The translations under genes were made by a program, and so were the position numbers. Of a DNA stretch of 58,958 nucleotides, positions 14,604 to 22,858 are shown piece after piece. The notes beneath the pieces were generated by a model. That model saw only the letters and a list, made by a program, of their open reading frames with translations. It had not been told where the DNA came from and did not search any database. Position 1 is the first letter of the stretch; every line of letters begins with the position of its first letter. Source of the DNA: an uncultured Oscillibacter sp. (GTDB taxonomy: Bacteria; Bacillota; Clostridia; Oscillospirales; Oscillospiraceae); NCBI RefSeq assembly GCF_900544955.1, contig NZ_UQXD01000010.1, positions 1 through 58,958 of the forward strand, written 5' to 3'.

Positions 14604-16556
14604 TCATCCCGGCAGCACGTTTCGTTTCATGCTCACATAGGCCAGGAGAATATATACGAAGTAGATGAAGAAAAAGATGCCCAGGGTGGCACCCAGAACC
14701 AGCAGAAGCTGCGCCGGTCCGGTCAGCACGCCGGGGTCCAGGGCACTGCCCAGAGCCAGGATAAAGGGAACGCCGATCAGCAGCGGCGGCACGGCGGGCA
14801 TGGTGTAGTAGATGGCAAACTGACGGTTCAGCGTCCGCCGCATCTCCCGCCGGTCCATGCCCAGCTTCTCCAAGAGCTGAAACTGCCGGCGGTAGCGGTC
14901 GGTGTCGCTGAGCTGCTGAATGGTCAGGATCGTGGCGGATACCATGGTGAGCACCAGCGCCAGATAGAAGAGCGGGAAGACGATCACGGCGTACATGGCG
15001 GCGTTTTCCGCCTCTGCGGCGGCCTTGGAAAAGAGCGTGTCGTAGCTGTCCGCAAGGCCGCCCCGGGCATCCCGCAGGTCTTGCATGGCCTGGAAGTCGG
15101 CCGCGGGCACCGGCTGGGGCGTCATGGCGGCGTAGATATGGTGGCTGACGGGCCGGCTCTCCGCCACGGCGTCGGGCACCACCAGGATAAAGCCCCGGCC
15201 GTTGCCGTCCCAGAGGGACTGGGTGAAATGCTCCGTGCGGACGCCGCCCGGAGTCAAGGTCGCCCCGCCCACCGTCAGCGGCTGGGCGTAGGCGGTCATC
15301 GCCTCCTCCAGATACGCCATGCAGTGGATCAGATACTGCCCCGGCCCCAGCGTGACCGCCGGGTAGCCCAGCATGGCCCGCAGGGCGGCATAGTCGCTGG
15401 CCCTCATCAATGTGTCAAATTCGAAAGTCCTGTAATAGCCGGTGTTTTCCTCGATATATTTCGTCACCTGTAAGTCCGCGCCCCGATAGACGGCGTACGT
15501 GTGGGACGCGTCCACCGGGACATGTCCGTCCAGATAGGCGAGGTACTGGTCAAAGCGGGTCTCGTCCCGGCCCGTGGAGGCGATGAAGAGGTCGAAGCAG
15601 GTGGTCTGCTCGGCCCGGCTCTGGAACAGGGCGTTGAACACCATTCCACTGCCCTCGGAGATCAGCGTGGCGGTGAACAGCAGCGCAATCGTCGCCATCG
15701 CGACGCCCATGGTGGCCAGCTTGGCCGAGAGGCCCCGGAAAATGAGGAGCGTGTGGCCCCGGTACTTCCGCTCTTTGCGCCCCTCAAAATAGGCGGGCAC
15801 GCCGGAGGAGAAGCTGATGAAAAACCCATAGAGAAAGAAGATGATGAAGAGGGCGCCCAAAATGCCCAGGGTCAGGTTCCGGAGAAGCAGCAGCGCCGTG
15901 CCGACGACACCGGAGACGAGGGAGGCCGCAAAAATTCTTCTGCGGCGGCGGCTCTTCTGGATGACCGCCTCCTCATTCTGCCGGTCCAAGGAGAACAGGT
16001 CGCAGATCTTCATGCCGCGGATGCGGCGGCGGCTTTTGAAAAGGGCCAGCAGATAGATCAGCCCGAAGTAGAGCAGGGTCAGCCCCACGGCCCGGATGGA
16101 AAAGGAGAAGCCGAAGGTGTACGGCACGTGGAACAGCGCCAGGGTCACGGCCCGCAGCGCCTGAAAAACCAGATTGCCCAGCAAGGTGCCCAGCACCAGG
16201 GCCACGCCGCCCACGGCCAGATTTTCCAGGAAGAAGAGCCTTGCCACCTGCCTGTTTTCCAGGCCGATCAGGATATAGGTGCCCAGCTCCCGGCTGCGGC
16301 GGGAGAGCATGAAGCCGATGGTGTAGTGCACCAGCCAGCCCAGAATGCCCACCACCGCGATGCTGACCAGCACGATGACCAGCGGCAGGCTGTCCATCAT
16401 GCCGGAGAGGGCCCGGATCTCCTGGGAGAAGACCAGGCCGTTGAAGGCGTAGACCAGGGCGGCGGCCATGACGATGGTAGCGAAGTACACCAGGTAGTCC
16501 TGCGCCTGCCGCCGGGCGTTGCGCAAGGACAGCTCAGATAACGTCACTGACGTCAC
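14604..16556 (-). CDS. BceB-type ABC transporter permease (FtsX family)
   Basis: A 650-residue membrane protein with the BceB plan: an N-terminal transmembrane helix, FtsX-like clusters of helices, a large extracellular loop (about 300-500) and a C-terminal helix group. YTIGFMLSRRSRELGTYILIG is the typical FtsX-domain junction. Such permeases sense and detoxify peptide antibiotics such as bacitracin or lantibiotics and signal to the partner kinase. The start overlaps the ATPase gene by 23 bp, indicating coupled translation. Substrate cannot be read from sequence. Confidence 0.88.
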   Translation of the reverse strand: MTSVTLSELSLRNARRQAQDYLVYFATIVMAAALVYAFNGLVFSQEIRALSGMMDSLPLVIVLVSIAVVGILGWLVHYTIGFMLSRRSRELGTYILIGLENRQVARLFFLENLAVGGVALVLGTLLGNLVFQALRAVTLALFHVPYTFGFSFSIRAVGLTLLYFGLIYLLALFKSRRRIRGMKICDLFSLDRQNEEAVIQKSRRRRRIFAASLVSGVVGTALLLLRNLTLGILGALFIIFFLYGFFISFSSGVPAYFEGRKERKYRGHTLLIFRGLSAKLATMGVAMATIALLFTATLISEGSGMVFNALFQSRAEQTTCFDLFIASTGRDETRFDQYLAYLDGHVPVDASHTYAVYRGADLQVTKYIEENTGYYRTFEFDTLMRASDYAALRAMLGYPAVTLGPGQYLIHCMAYLEEAMTAYAQPLTVGGATLTPGGVRTEHFTQSLWDGNGRGFILVVPDAVAESRPVSHHIYAAMTPQPVPAADFQAMQDLRDARGGLADSYDTLFSKAAAEAENAAMYAVIVFPLFYLALVLTMVSATILTIQQLSDTDRYRRQFQLLEKLGMDRREMRRTLNRQFAIYYTMPAVPPLLIGVPFILALGSALDPGVLTGPAQLLLVLGATLGIFFFIYFVYILLAYVSMKRNVLPG

Positions 16557-17292
16557 CCCCCAGCAGCGCCAGCACGTCCAAAATCTCGTGGTAAAACACC
16601 GGCCGGGTGCGCCCGGCGCGGATCAGCTCGTTGAAAATGCGCCCATCCTTCAGGAAGAGGACCCGGGAGGCGTAGCTGGCGCTGTAGGCGTCGTGGGTGA
16701 CCATGAGGATGGTGGCGTGCATCTCCCGATTCATCCGCGTCAAAATCTCCAGCAGGTTTTTGGACGCCTTGGAGTCCAGCGCCCCGGTGGGCTCGTCCGC
16801 CAGCAGCAGCGACTGTCCGGCCACGATGGCCCGGGCGCAGGCCGCCCGCTGCTTTTGCCCGCCGGAGACCTGATAGGGGAACTTCTCCAGGATGTCCTCG
16901 ATGCCCAGCTTTTGCGCCGTCTGCCGCACCTGCCGCTCCACGGTCCGGGCGTCCGCATGGTTGATGGTGAGGGCCAGGCCGATGTTCTCCTCCAGGGTCA
17001 GGGTGTCCAGCAGGTTGAAGTCCTGAAAGACAAAGCCCAGCCGCTCCCGCCGGAAGCGGGCCAGTTCGCTCTGGGGCAGCTCCGCGATGTTCTCCCCATC
17101 CAGCAAAATGCTGCCGGCGCTGACGGTGTCGATGGTGGAGATGCAGTTGAGCAGCGTGGTCTTGCCGCTGCCGGAGGCGCCCATGATGGCGATGAACTCG
17201 CCGTCGTCCACCTGGAAGGAGATGCGGTCCAGGGCCTTGGTGACGTTGTTCTTGCTTCCGTAATACTTTTCGATGTTCTCTACTTGCAGCAT
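16534..17292 (-). CDS. BceA-type ABC transporter ATP-binding protein
   Basis: A 252-residue ABC ATPase with Walker A GASGSGKTT (near residue 40), signature VSGGQKQRAACARA, and Walker B LLLADEPTGALD, all canonical for the MacB/BceA group. It drives the FtsX-type permease encoded immediately downstream. The ATG at 17292 follows AAGGAGG. A BceR-like palindrome lies about 75 bp upstream, so expression is probably induced by the adjacent two-component system. Confidence 0.92.
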   Translation of the reverse strand: MLQVENIEKYYGSKNNVTKALDRISFQVDDGEFIAIMGASGSGKTTLLNCISTIDTVSAGSILLDGENIAELPQSELARFRRERLGFVFQDFNLLDTLTLEENIGLALTINHADARTVERQVRQTAQKLGIEDILEKFPYQVSGGQKQRAACARAIVAGQSLLLADEPTGALDSKASKNLLEILTRMNREMHATILMVTHDAYSASYASRVLFLKDGRIFNELIRAGRTRPVFYHEILDVLALLGGDVSDVI

Positions 17293-17365
17293 ATCGTTGC
17301 CTCCTTTGTTCTTCTCCAGTGTACGCCAAAAGCAACGACGGTGGTATCGAATCGGTATGGCGCTC

Positions 17366-17383
17366 CCTTACAATTTTGTAAGG
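17366..17383. promoter_or_regulatory. BceR-type operator upstream of the ABC transporter genes
   Basis: CCTTACAATTTTGTAAGG has 8-bp arms and contains TTACA-N4-TGTAA, matching the TNACA-N4-TGTAA consensus of BceR-like regulators. It overlaps the kinase stop codon and precedes the ATPase start by about 75 bp. Confidence 0.65.
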
Positions 17384-18378
17384 TTTTCCTGGGCGGGAAA
17401 CGTCAAGACGGCCTCGGTCCACTGGCCCTCCTCGGACCGGATGCGCAAATCAATCTCCAGCGCAGCGGCAACCTTGCGGCAAAGGTACAGCCCGATGCCG
17501 GTGGAGCCGCCCCGGCTGCGGCCGTTGCTGCCGGTAAACCCCCGCTCAAAGACCCGGGGCAGCTCGTGGGCCGGAATGCCGATGCCGTTGTCCCGGACCG
17601 TCAGCTCCACCCGATGCCCCAGCTGCCGGGCGGACAGGGCGATCACCGGGTGCTCCCCTCGGTAGCGCACCGCGTTTTGCAGCAGCTGTCCCAGCAAAAA
17701 GCACGCCCACTTGCCGTCGGTAAACACGGTGCGCTCCAGGCCCTCCGTGTCCACGCGCACGCCGCTTTGGATCAGCAGCGTCCGGTGCTGCCCGATGGCC
17801 TGGTCCGCCAGCTCCGAAAGCTGCGTCCGGCGGATGACCAGGTCCTTTTCCGGGCTCTCCGCCCGGGCATAGAACAGTGCCCGCTCCACATGGGTTTCGA
17901 TCCGGGCCAGCTCCGCAGACAGGGCCCGCCGCGTCTCCGGCTCCGCGCTGCGGCAGAGGAGCTGGGCCGCGGTGATGGGCGTTTTGATCTCATGGACCCA
18001 GCTCTCGATATACGCCCGGTACTCCCGCTGGGCGGACCGGGCCTCGGATACGGCCCCGATCATCGCCCTGCCCGACCGGCGCATCAGCGCGAAGAGCCCG
18101 CGCTCATAGGCCCCCCGGGGAGGCGGGGCGCACTCGGCGAAGAGCTGCTTTTGGTCCAGCCCGTCCATGACGGCCTCCAGCTCCTCCAGCCGGCTCCGGC
18201 ACCGGAGATAGTCCGCCGCCTGCACGCCGGCAAAGAGCAGCCCCCCGGCCAGCAGAAGAATCGCCAAAACGCCCGGCGCTGTGCCGGTGGCCAGCAGAAA
18301 CACCCCTCCGGCGGCCGCGCCCCCCAATTGGAGCACCAGCCGCCCCAGCCGGTCGGATAAAAATGCGCCAACGCTCAT
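17368..18378 (-). CDS. BceS-type intramembrane-sensing histidine kinase
   Basis: A 336-residue kinase with two closely spaced N-terminal helices (about 10-60) and almost no extracellular loop, the hallmark of BceS-like sensors that read the transporter rather than a ligand. The phosphoacceptor box is SWVHEIKTPI, with N-box QNAVRY, G1 DNGIGI and G2 GIGLYLC. The ATG at 18378 overlaps the response-regulator stop (ATGA). The longer frame upstream belongs to the overlapping regulator gene. Confidence 0.9.
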   Translation of the reverse strand: MSVGAFLSDRLGRLVLQLGGAAAGGVFLLATGTAPGVLAILLLAGGLLFAGVQAADYLRCRSRLEELEAVMDGLDQKQLFAECAPPPRGAYERGLFALMRRSGRAMIGAVSEARSAQREYRAYIESWVHEIKTPITAAQLLCRSAEPETRRALSAELARIETHVERALFYARAESPEKDLVIRRTQLSELADQAIGQHRTLLIQSGVRVDTEGLERTVFTDGKWACFLLGQLLQNAVRYRGEHPVIALSARQLGHRVELTVRDNGIGIPAHELPRVFERGFTGSNGRSRGGSTGIGLYLCRKVAAALEIDLRIRSEEGQWTEAVLTFPAQENLTKL

Positions 18379-19040
18379 AGCTGATACCCCATTCCCCGCC
18401 GGGTCTTGATCGCGCCGGGCAGGCCCAGCTCCTCCAGCTTTGCCCGCAGCCGGGTCATATTGACGCTCAGCGTGTTGTCGTCCATGTAGATCTGGCTGTC
18501 CCACAGCGCCTCGATCAGATCCGCCCGGGAGACGATCTCCCCGGGGCGGCGCATGAGATATGCCAGAATCCGAAGCTCGTTCCGGGTCAGCTCCACAGAC
18601 CGCCCCCCAGCGGAGGCGGTACCCCGCGTCAGGCTGAGGGTGATGCCTGCGGCCTCCAGCAGCTCCGGGTCCGGCGCACCGCCCCGCCGCCGCAGAACGG
18701 CCTTCACCCGGGCCAGCAGGACGGGGATGTTATAAGGCTTTGTGATGTAGTCGTCCCCGCCCAGGCTCAGCGCCCGGAGCTCGTCCAGGGCGGAGTCCCG
18801 GCTGGTGACGAAGATGACCGGCGCATCGGACGCCCGGCGCAGCTCCGCGCACAGGGAAAATCCGTCCCGGCCGGGCAGGCCCACGTCCAGCAAAACCAGG
18901 TCCGGCCCCACCTCCCGCACCTGCTCTGCGGCCGTGGAAAAGTCCGTGACCGTCCGAGTCCGGTAGCCCTCATTCTCCAGCAGCAGGGCCAGTTCCTCCC
19001 GGATCACCGGGTCATCCTCCAAAATCATGATGGTCTGCAT
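18375..19040 (-). CDS. OmpR/BceR-family response regulator
   Basis: A 221-residue regulator with a receiver domain (acidic pair in LEDD, phosphoacceptor Asp in LLDVGLPGRDG near 52, Lys in TKPYN near 101) and a winged-helix C-terminal domain ending in KTRRGMGYQL. It is the first gene of a four-gene operon: regulator, kinase, ATPase, permease. The likely target is the TTACA-N4-TGTAA palindrome between the kinase and ATPase genes. Confidence 0.92.
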   Translation of the reverse strand: MQTIMILEDDPVIREELALLLENEGYRTRTVTDFSTAAEQVREVGPDLVLLDVGLPGRDGFSLCAELRRASDAPVIFVTSRDSALDELRALSLGGDDYITKPYNIPVLLARVKAVLRRRGGAPDPELLEAAGITLSLTRGTASAGGRSVELTRNELRILAYLMRRPGEIVSRADLIEALWDSQIYMDDNTLSVNMTRLRAKLEELGLPGAIKTRRGMGYQL

Positions 19041-19342
19041 CTCACGCCGCCTTTACTCCGTTTTTCTCATTTTAGCACAGAGGGAGAAGGGCTGTCCACG
19101 GAAGATTGGGAGCGGACCGCCCCCCGGTGCCGTCTTTTCTCGCAAAATAGCGGCAGGGCAGGCCGCGGCGGACCCCCACCCCGTTTTGCACGCACTACAT
19201 CCGCCGGAGCCGCCACAAATGCGGCCTCCGGCCCTCCCGCTCTTCCCCGGATTCTTTTACGAAAGTTATTGACCACATGGTTTGTTTTTGCTATAATACA
19301 GATAATAGACCACGTGGTCAATTATTTTGAGGAGGCGATTCC
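19041..19342. other. Divergent intergenic region with TetR promoter and operators
   Basis: The left 220 bp is G+C-rich and shows no gene. At the right end TTGACC (19269-19274), 17 bp and TATAAT (19292-19297) form a promoter for the TetR gene. The -35 is embedded in ATTGACCACATGGTTT, and a second, palindromic copy with GACCACGTGGTC (19309-19320) lies after the -10. Two GACCACnTGG boxes flanking the core promoter indicate autorepression. Confidence 0.75.
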
Positions 19343-19978
19343 ATGAAACGGGAGGAGAAGAACGCGCTGTCGAGGCAGCGGATCTTGGGGGCCGCCCTGC
19401 GGGAATTTTCCGAAAAGGGGTATGCGGCGGCTTCTCTGAATACGATTTGCGCGGAAAACGATATCTCCAAGGGAATCATCTATCACTATTTTGCGGATAA
19501 GGATACACTCTATCTCCTGTGTGTAACGGCCTGCTTTGACGCGCTGACGGCCTATTTGACACAGGCGCCGGATGCCGTCAGCGGCTCTGTGGAAACACGG
19601 CTGCGAGGCTATTTTGACGCAAGACTCCGCTTTTTTGCGGAAAACCCGCTTTATCTCGGAATATTCACCGATGCCGCGCTCCATCCGCCGGAGCACCTGA
19701 TTGCCAGGATATCCGAAACGCGAAAAAGCTTTGACGACCTGAATATCCGCATCTTGACCGGGCTTTTGGAAAGCGCCGCGCCCCGCAGGGACCTGAACAT
19801 CTCCGCGGTGGCGGACGATTTCAGACTGTACATGGACTATTTCAACCTGCGGTTCCAGCGGGAGCTGGCGGGAATCCACTCCCCGGAGCAGGCGCTCCGC
19901 GAACACGAGGAAAGGTGCCACCGGCAGATTCATATCCTGCTGTACGGGGTGTTGGGTGATCGGGATGGCACCAGATAA
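19343..19978 (+). CDS. TetR/AcrR-family repressor of the adjacent MATE pump
   Basis: A 211-residue regulator with an N-terminal TetR helix-turn-helix (RILGAALREFSEKGYAAASL, then ISKGIIYHYFADKDTLY, residues about 13-60) and a helical ligand-binding domain. The ATG at 19343 follows GAGGAGG. Its 3' end overlaps the start of the MATE transporter, so the two are coupled, and it is expected to repress them from the two GACCACnTGG boxes at its promoter. The inducing compound is unknown. Confidence 0.88.
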   Translation: MKREEKNALSRQRILGAALREFSEKGYAAASLNTICAENDISKGIIYHYFADKDTLYLLCVTACFDALTAYLTQAPDAVSGSVETRLRGYFDARLRFFAENPLYLGIFTDAALHPPEHLIARISETRKSFDDLNIRILTGLLESAAPRRDLNISAVADDFRLYMDYFNLRFQRELAGIHSPEQALREHEERCHRQIHILLYGVLGDRDGTR

Positions 19979-21383
19979 CAGCGCGGAATCCCTGCTGGCC
20001 TCGGCGAAGCCGTCGCGCGCCATCGTCCGTCTCGCCGTGCCGGCCACGCTGGCCCTGCTGGCAAAAGCGGTCTACAACATCGTGGACACGGCATATATCG
20101 GGATGCTGGACAGCGATATCGCCCTTGCGGCGGTGGGCGTGACCCTGCCGCTGCTGCTGATCATGGTTTCGGTGGAAAACATCTTCGCGGCGGGGGCGTC
20201 GGTGCTGGCGGGCAGGCAGCTGGGCGCAGCGGACAACGAGGGGGCCAGCCGCACCGTGACCACCGTCGTCGGAATCTCCATGCTGATCGGCGTCGGTCTC
20301 TGCGTATTTGGAATTCTTTTCATGGAGCCGCTGCTGCGGGTGTTCGGCGCCTCCGATGCGGTCTTGCCCCAGGCAAAGGACTACGCTTTCTGGATGTTGA
20401 TCGCGGCCCTGTTCAATCTGCCCGCCCAAAGCCTCAACTGCGCGGCCCGGGCGGAGTCCTCGGTCAAGATCTCCTCTGTCGCGGTCATCACCGGCGCGGC
20501 GCTGAACGTGGTGCTCGACCCGGTGTTCATGTTCTCGTGGGGCCTTGGCATGGGGGTGGAGGGGGCCTCCCTCGCCACAACGGTCTCCCAATTGGTCACC
20601 TATGGAATCCTGCTGTGGTTCTATCTGAGCGGCCGCTCCATCATCCAGGTCCGGCCCCGGTATTTCAAGTGCTCCGGCAACCTGGTGTGGACCGTCGTCT
20701 CCATCGGAATTCCAACGGCGGTCATTCAAATCTGCCTCGCGCTGGCGACCTCACTGACCAACATCGCCGCGAAGCCCCTGCCGGACGCCGACCTGATCAT
20801 CGCGGCCTACGGCGTGGTCCAGCGGCTGATCCTGATTGGCTGCTATGTCATCATGGGATTTATGCAGGGGTATCAGCCGGTGGCCTCCTATGCCTTCGGC
20901 GCGAAGCAGGAAGAGCGGTTTCACCAGTCGGCCCGGTTCGCCCTGCGGGGAGCCCTGCTGCTCACCGTGGCGGTGGCGGCGGTCTATATCGCGCTGGCCC
21001 AGCCGCTGATCCTGCTGTTCAACCGCAATCCGGCGGTGGTGGCGTTTGGAAAATGGCTGCTGATCTCACAGGTGGCGCTGTATCCGGCGTTCGGACTGTG
21101 CTACATGATGACCATCACCTTCCAGACCATCGGCTCCTCCAAAATGGGGCTGCTGCTCTCCCTGATCCGCCAGGGGCTGTTCTATGTGCCGTTTATTCTG
21201 GTGCTGCCGCGGGTTTTCGGCGTGTCCGGCATCTACTTTTCGCAGCCCGCCGCCGATATCCTGACGCTTTTGGTCTGTGCTTTCCTGGTCCGGCCCATGA
21301 GACGGATGGCGGCGAGAAACATGGCGGCGCATGAGCAGAAGGCCGCAGAAACCGGCGGCGGAGAGCGTGGCGAAGATGGATAA
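19965..21383 (+). CDS. MATE-family multidrug efflux transporter
   Basis: A membrane protein of 472 residues with about twelve transmembrane segments and the two-fold MATE layout: NIVDTAYIGMLDSD in helix 1-2, LALATSLTNIAAKPL in the second half and GFMQGYQPVASYAFGAK. It exports cationic drugs by Na+ or H+ antiport. ATG 19965 is chosen; a GTG at 19956 is possible. The start overlaps the TetR gene and the end overlaps the next gene, so the three form one tightly packed operon. Confidence 0.88.
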   Translation: MAPDNSAESLLASAKPSRAIVRLAVPATLALLAKAVYNIVDTAYIGMLDSDIALAAVGVTLPLLLIMVSVENIFAAGASVLAGRQLGAADNEGASRTVTTVVGISMLIGVGLCVFGILFMEPLLRVFGASDAVLPQAKDYAFWMLIAALFNLPAQSLNCAARAESSVKISSVAVITGAALNVVLDPVFMFSWGLGMGVEGASLATTVSQLVTYGILLWFYLSGRSIIQVRPRYFKCSGNLVWTVVSIGIPTAVIQICLALATSLTNIAAKPLPDADLIIAAYGVVQRLILIGCYVIMGFMQGYQPVASYAFGAKQEERFHQSARFALRGALLLTVAVAAVYIALAQPLILLFNRNPAVVAFGKWLLISQVALYPAFGLCYMMTITFQTIGSSKMGLLLSLIRQGLFYVPFILVLPRVFGVSGIYFSQPAADILTLLVCAFLVRPMRRMAARNMAAHEQKAAETGGGERGEDG

Positions 21384-21954
21384 AATTGTTGCGATCAGCC
21401 GCCAGTACGGCAGCGGCGGCAGACGGATCGGACAACTTGTGGCGGAACGGCTGGGCATTCCCTTTTACGACAAAGAGATCATTCAGCAAGCCGCCGGTCA
21501 AAGCGGCATCCACGCAAGCCATTTTACAGAGGCCGATCAAACCGGAGCGGGAAGCCCCCTGTATCCCCTCGCCCCCGGCGTGCCGTTTGAATTGCCCATC
21601 CAGGACCGGCTTTACTTCGCCCAGCGCAGCGCCATTCTCGCGTTGGCCGCCCCAGGGCCCTGCGTGATGGTGGGCCGCGGCGCCGGCGAGGTGCTGAAAG
21701 GCCGGCAGCCGCTGCTGCGGGTGTTCATCTACGCAGAGATCGAGGCAAGAATTCAACGCGCATTGGAAGAATATCAGGCGCCGCCGGAACACATTGAGCG
21801 GCGGATCAAGGAAATTGACAAAAAGCGCATGGCCTACTATGCCTTCTACGAGGGAGCTTCCAAGCAGAGAACGGACCATTTTGACCTCTGTATCGATAGC
21901 GGCAGCCTTGGGATCGACGGGGCCGTTCGGGTCATCCTGTCTGCCTGTCGTTAG
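21376..21954 (+). CDS. Cytidylate kinase-like family protein
   Basis: A 192-residue P-loop protein beginning with VAISRQYGSGGRRIGQLVAE, the nucleotide-binding start of the cytidylate-kinase-like family common in gut Firmicutes, then PFYDKEIIQQAA and CVMVGRGAGEVL. It differs from true Cmk in length and in lacking a clear CMP-binding insert, so its nucleotide substrate is uncertain. It overlaps the MATE gene end by 8 bp. It ends with TAG, showing that amber is a normal stop in this genome. Confidence 0.8.
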   Translation: MDKIVAISRQYGSGGRRIGQLVAERLGIPFYDKEIIQQAAGQSGIHASHFTEADQTGAGSPLYPLAPGVPFELPIQDRLYFAQRSAILALAAPGPCVMVGRGAGEVLKGRQPLLRVFIYAEIEARIQRALEEYQAPPEHIERRIKEIDKKRMAYYAFYEGASKQRTDHFDLCIDSGSLGIDGAVRVILSACR

Positions 21955-22006
21955 AAGTCCGCGGCTGCGAAAAATCGCTTCCCATTCTCCTTGCAATCCC
22001 GCTTCA

Positions 22007-22052
22007 AAAGCCGACGGGGACCCCGCAATGCAGGGTCCCCGTCGGCTTTTTC
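22007..22052. terminator. Bidirectional terminator between convergent genes
   Basis: AAAAGCCGACGGGGACCC (22007-22024) and its complement (22033-22050) form an 18-bp stem with A/T tails on both sides. It serves the kinase-like gene (+) and the HxlR gene (-). Confidence 0.88.
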
Positions 22053-22064
22053 AAGAAGGCGGCC

Positions 22065-22403
22065 TCATCTCCCGCCCCTGTTGGCCAGGTCCTGATAGCT
22101 CTCCCCCCAGGCCTGCATGGCGTCCAAAATGGGCCGCATGGACTCCCCCAGCTCCGACAGGGCGTACTCCACCCGGGGCGGCACCTCCGGATAGACCGTG
22201 CGGGTGATGATGCCGTCGGCCTCCATGGAGCGCAGGCTGTCCGTCAGCACCTTTTGGCTGATGCCCGCCAGGTCCTTTTTCAGTTCATTGAACCGCCAGG
22301 TCCGGCTGCACAGGTTCCGGATGATGAGCAGCTTCCACTTGTTGCCGATGATCTGCACCGTGGTGGCCACAGGGCAGGCCGGAAGTTCCTCCTTGGTCAG
22401 CAT
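22065..22403 (-). CDS. HxlR-family transcriptional regulator
   Basis: A 112-residue winged-helix regulator typical of HxlR: CPVATTVQIIGNKWKLLII at the N-terminus with the redox-prone Cys of the family, then WRFNELKKDLAGISQKVLTDSLR as the DNA-binding core. The ATG at 22403 is preceded by GGAGGG; a longer frame to 22466 would start in the promoter. It is divergent from the ACGX peptide operon and is the obvious candidate regulator, probably through GTCACC-AAAA-GGTGAC in the shared region. Confidence 0.88.
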   Translation of the reverse strand: MLTKEELPACPVATTVQIIGNKWKLLIIRNLCSRTWRFNELKKDLAGISQKVLTDSLRSMEADGIITRTVYPEVPPRVEYALSELGESMRPILDAMQAWGESYQDLANRGGR

Positions 22404-22437
22404 TCCGCATCCCTCCTCCCAGGATTTCCATGGTCTC

Positions 22438-22485
22438 ATTATAGGGCAAGCCCCCGCCGCTTGCAAGCGGTCACCAAAAGGTGAC
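22438..22485 (-). promoter_or_regulatory. HxlR promoter and shared operator
   Basis: On the minus strand TTGCAA (22466-22461), 17 bp and TATAAT (22443-22438) form the hxlR promoter. The palindrome GTCACC-AAAA-GGTGAC (22470-22485) lies directly upstream of the -35, between the divergent genes. Confidence 0.65.
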
Positions 22486-22587
22486 TCCGTTATAAAAAAG
22501 TGCGTACTGTTCAGCGGCCCTCCTTTGCCCTATCATCTCAATCAGAGGCCGGGAGGCCGGTTTCAAATTACAGAGAGGAGGATATGC

Positions 22588-22740
22588 ATGGGACTGGAAA
22601 AACTGTTTGACTGGACCGCCAAACAGGCGGACCAGGCGGCCGGCTCCGCCTGCGCCAGCGCCTGCGGCGCCGGAGACCCCAAGCCCGCGGAGCCCCCCAC
22701 CGCCTGCGGCAGTGCCTGCGGCGCCGGGGACCAGACGTAA
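22588..22740 (+). CDS. ACGX-repeat peptide, probable RiPP precursor
   Basis: A 50-residue peptide with a helical leader-like N-terminus (MGLEKLFDWTAKQADQAAG) and a Cys-rich C-terminal half in which the pattern AC-x-SACGAGD occurs twice (SACASACGAGDPK and TACGSACGAGDQ), with four Cys in total. This matches the ACGX-repeat peptides paired with a dedicated radical SAM/SPASM enzyme, encoded next. The ATG at 22588 follows GAGAGGAGG. The expected modification is radical-based, perhaps at Cys or its neighbours, but the product is unknown. Confidence 0.8.
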   Translation: MGLEKLFDWTAKQADQAAGSACASACGAGDPKPAEPPTACGSACGAGDQT

Positions 22741-22858
22741 GGCACCCCTTCCCCGCGCTCCCGCGGGAACCCTTGCGGGGGCACGGCGCCGGGAGGGCGG
22801 TCTCCCGCCGCCTTTTGGGCGCTGCGTCCTCAGCCCACACCAACTGGAGGCATCCCCT

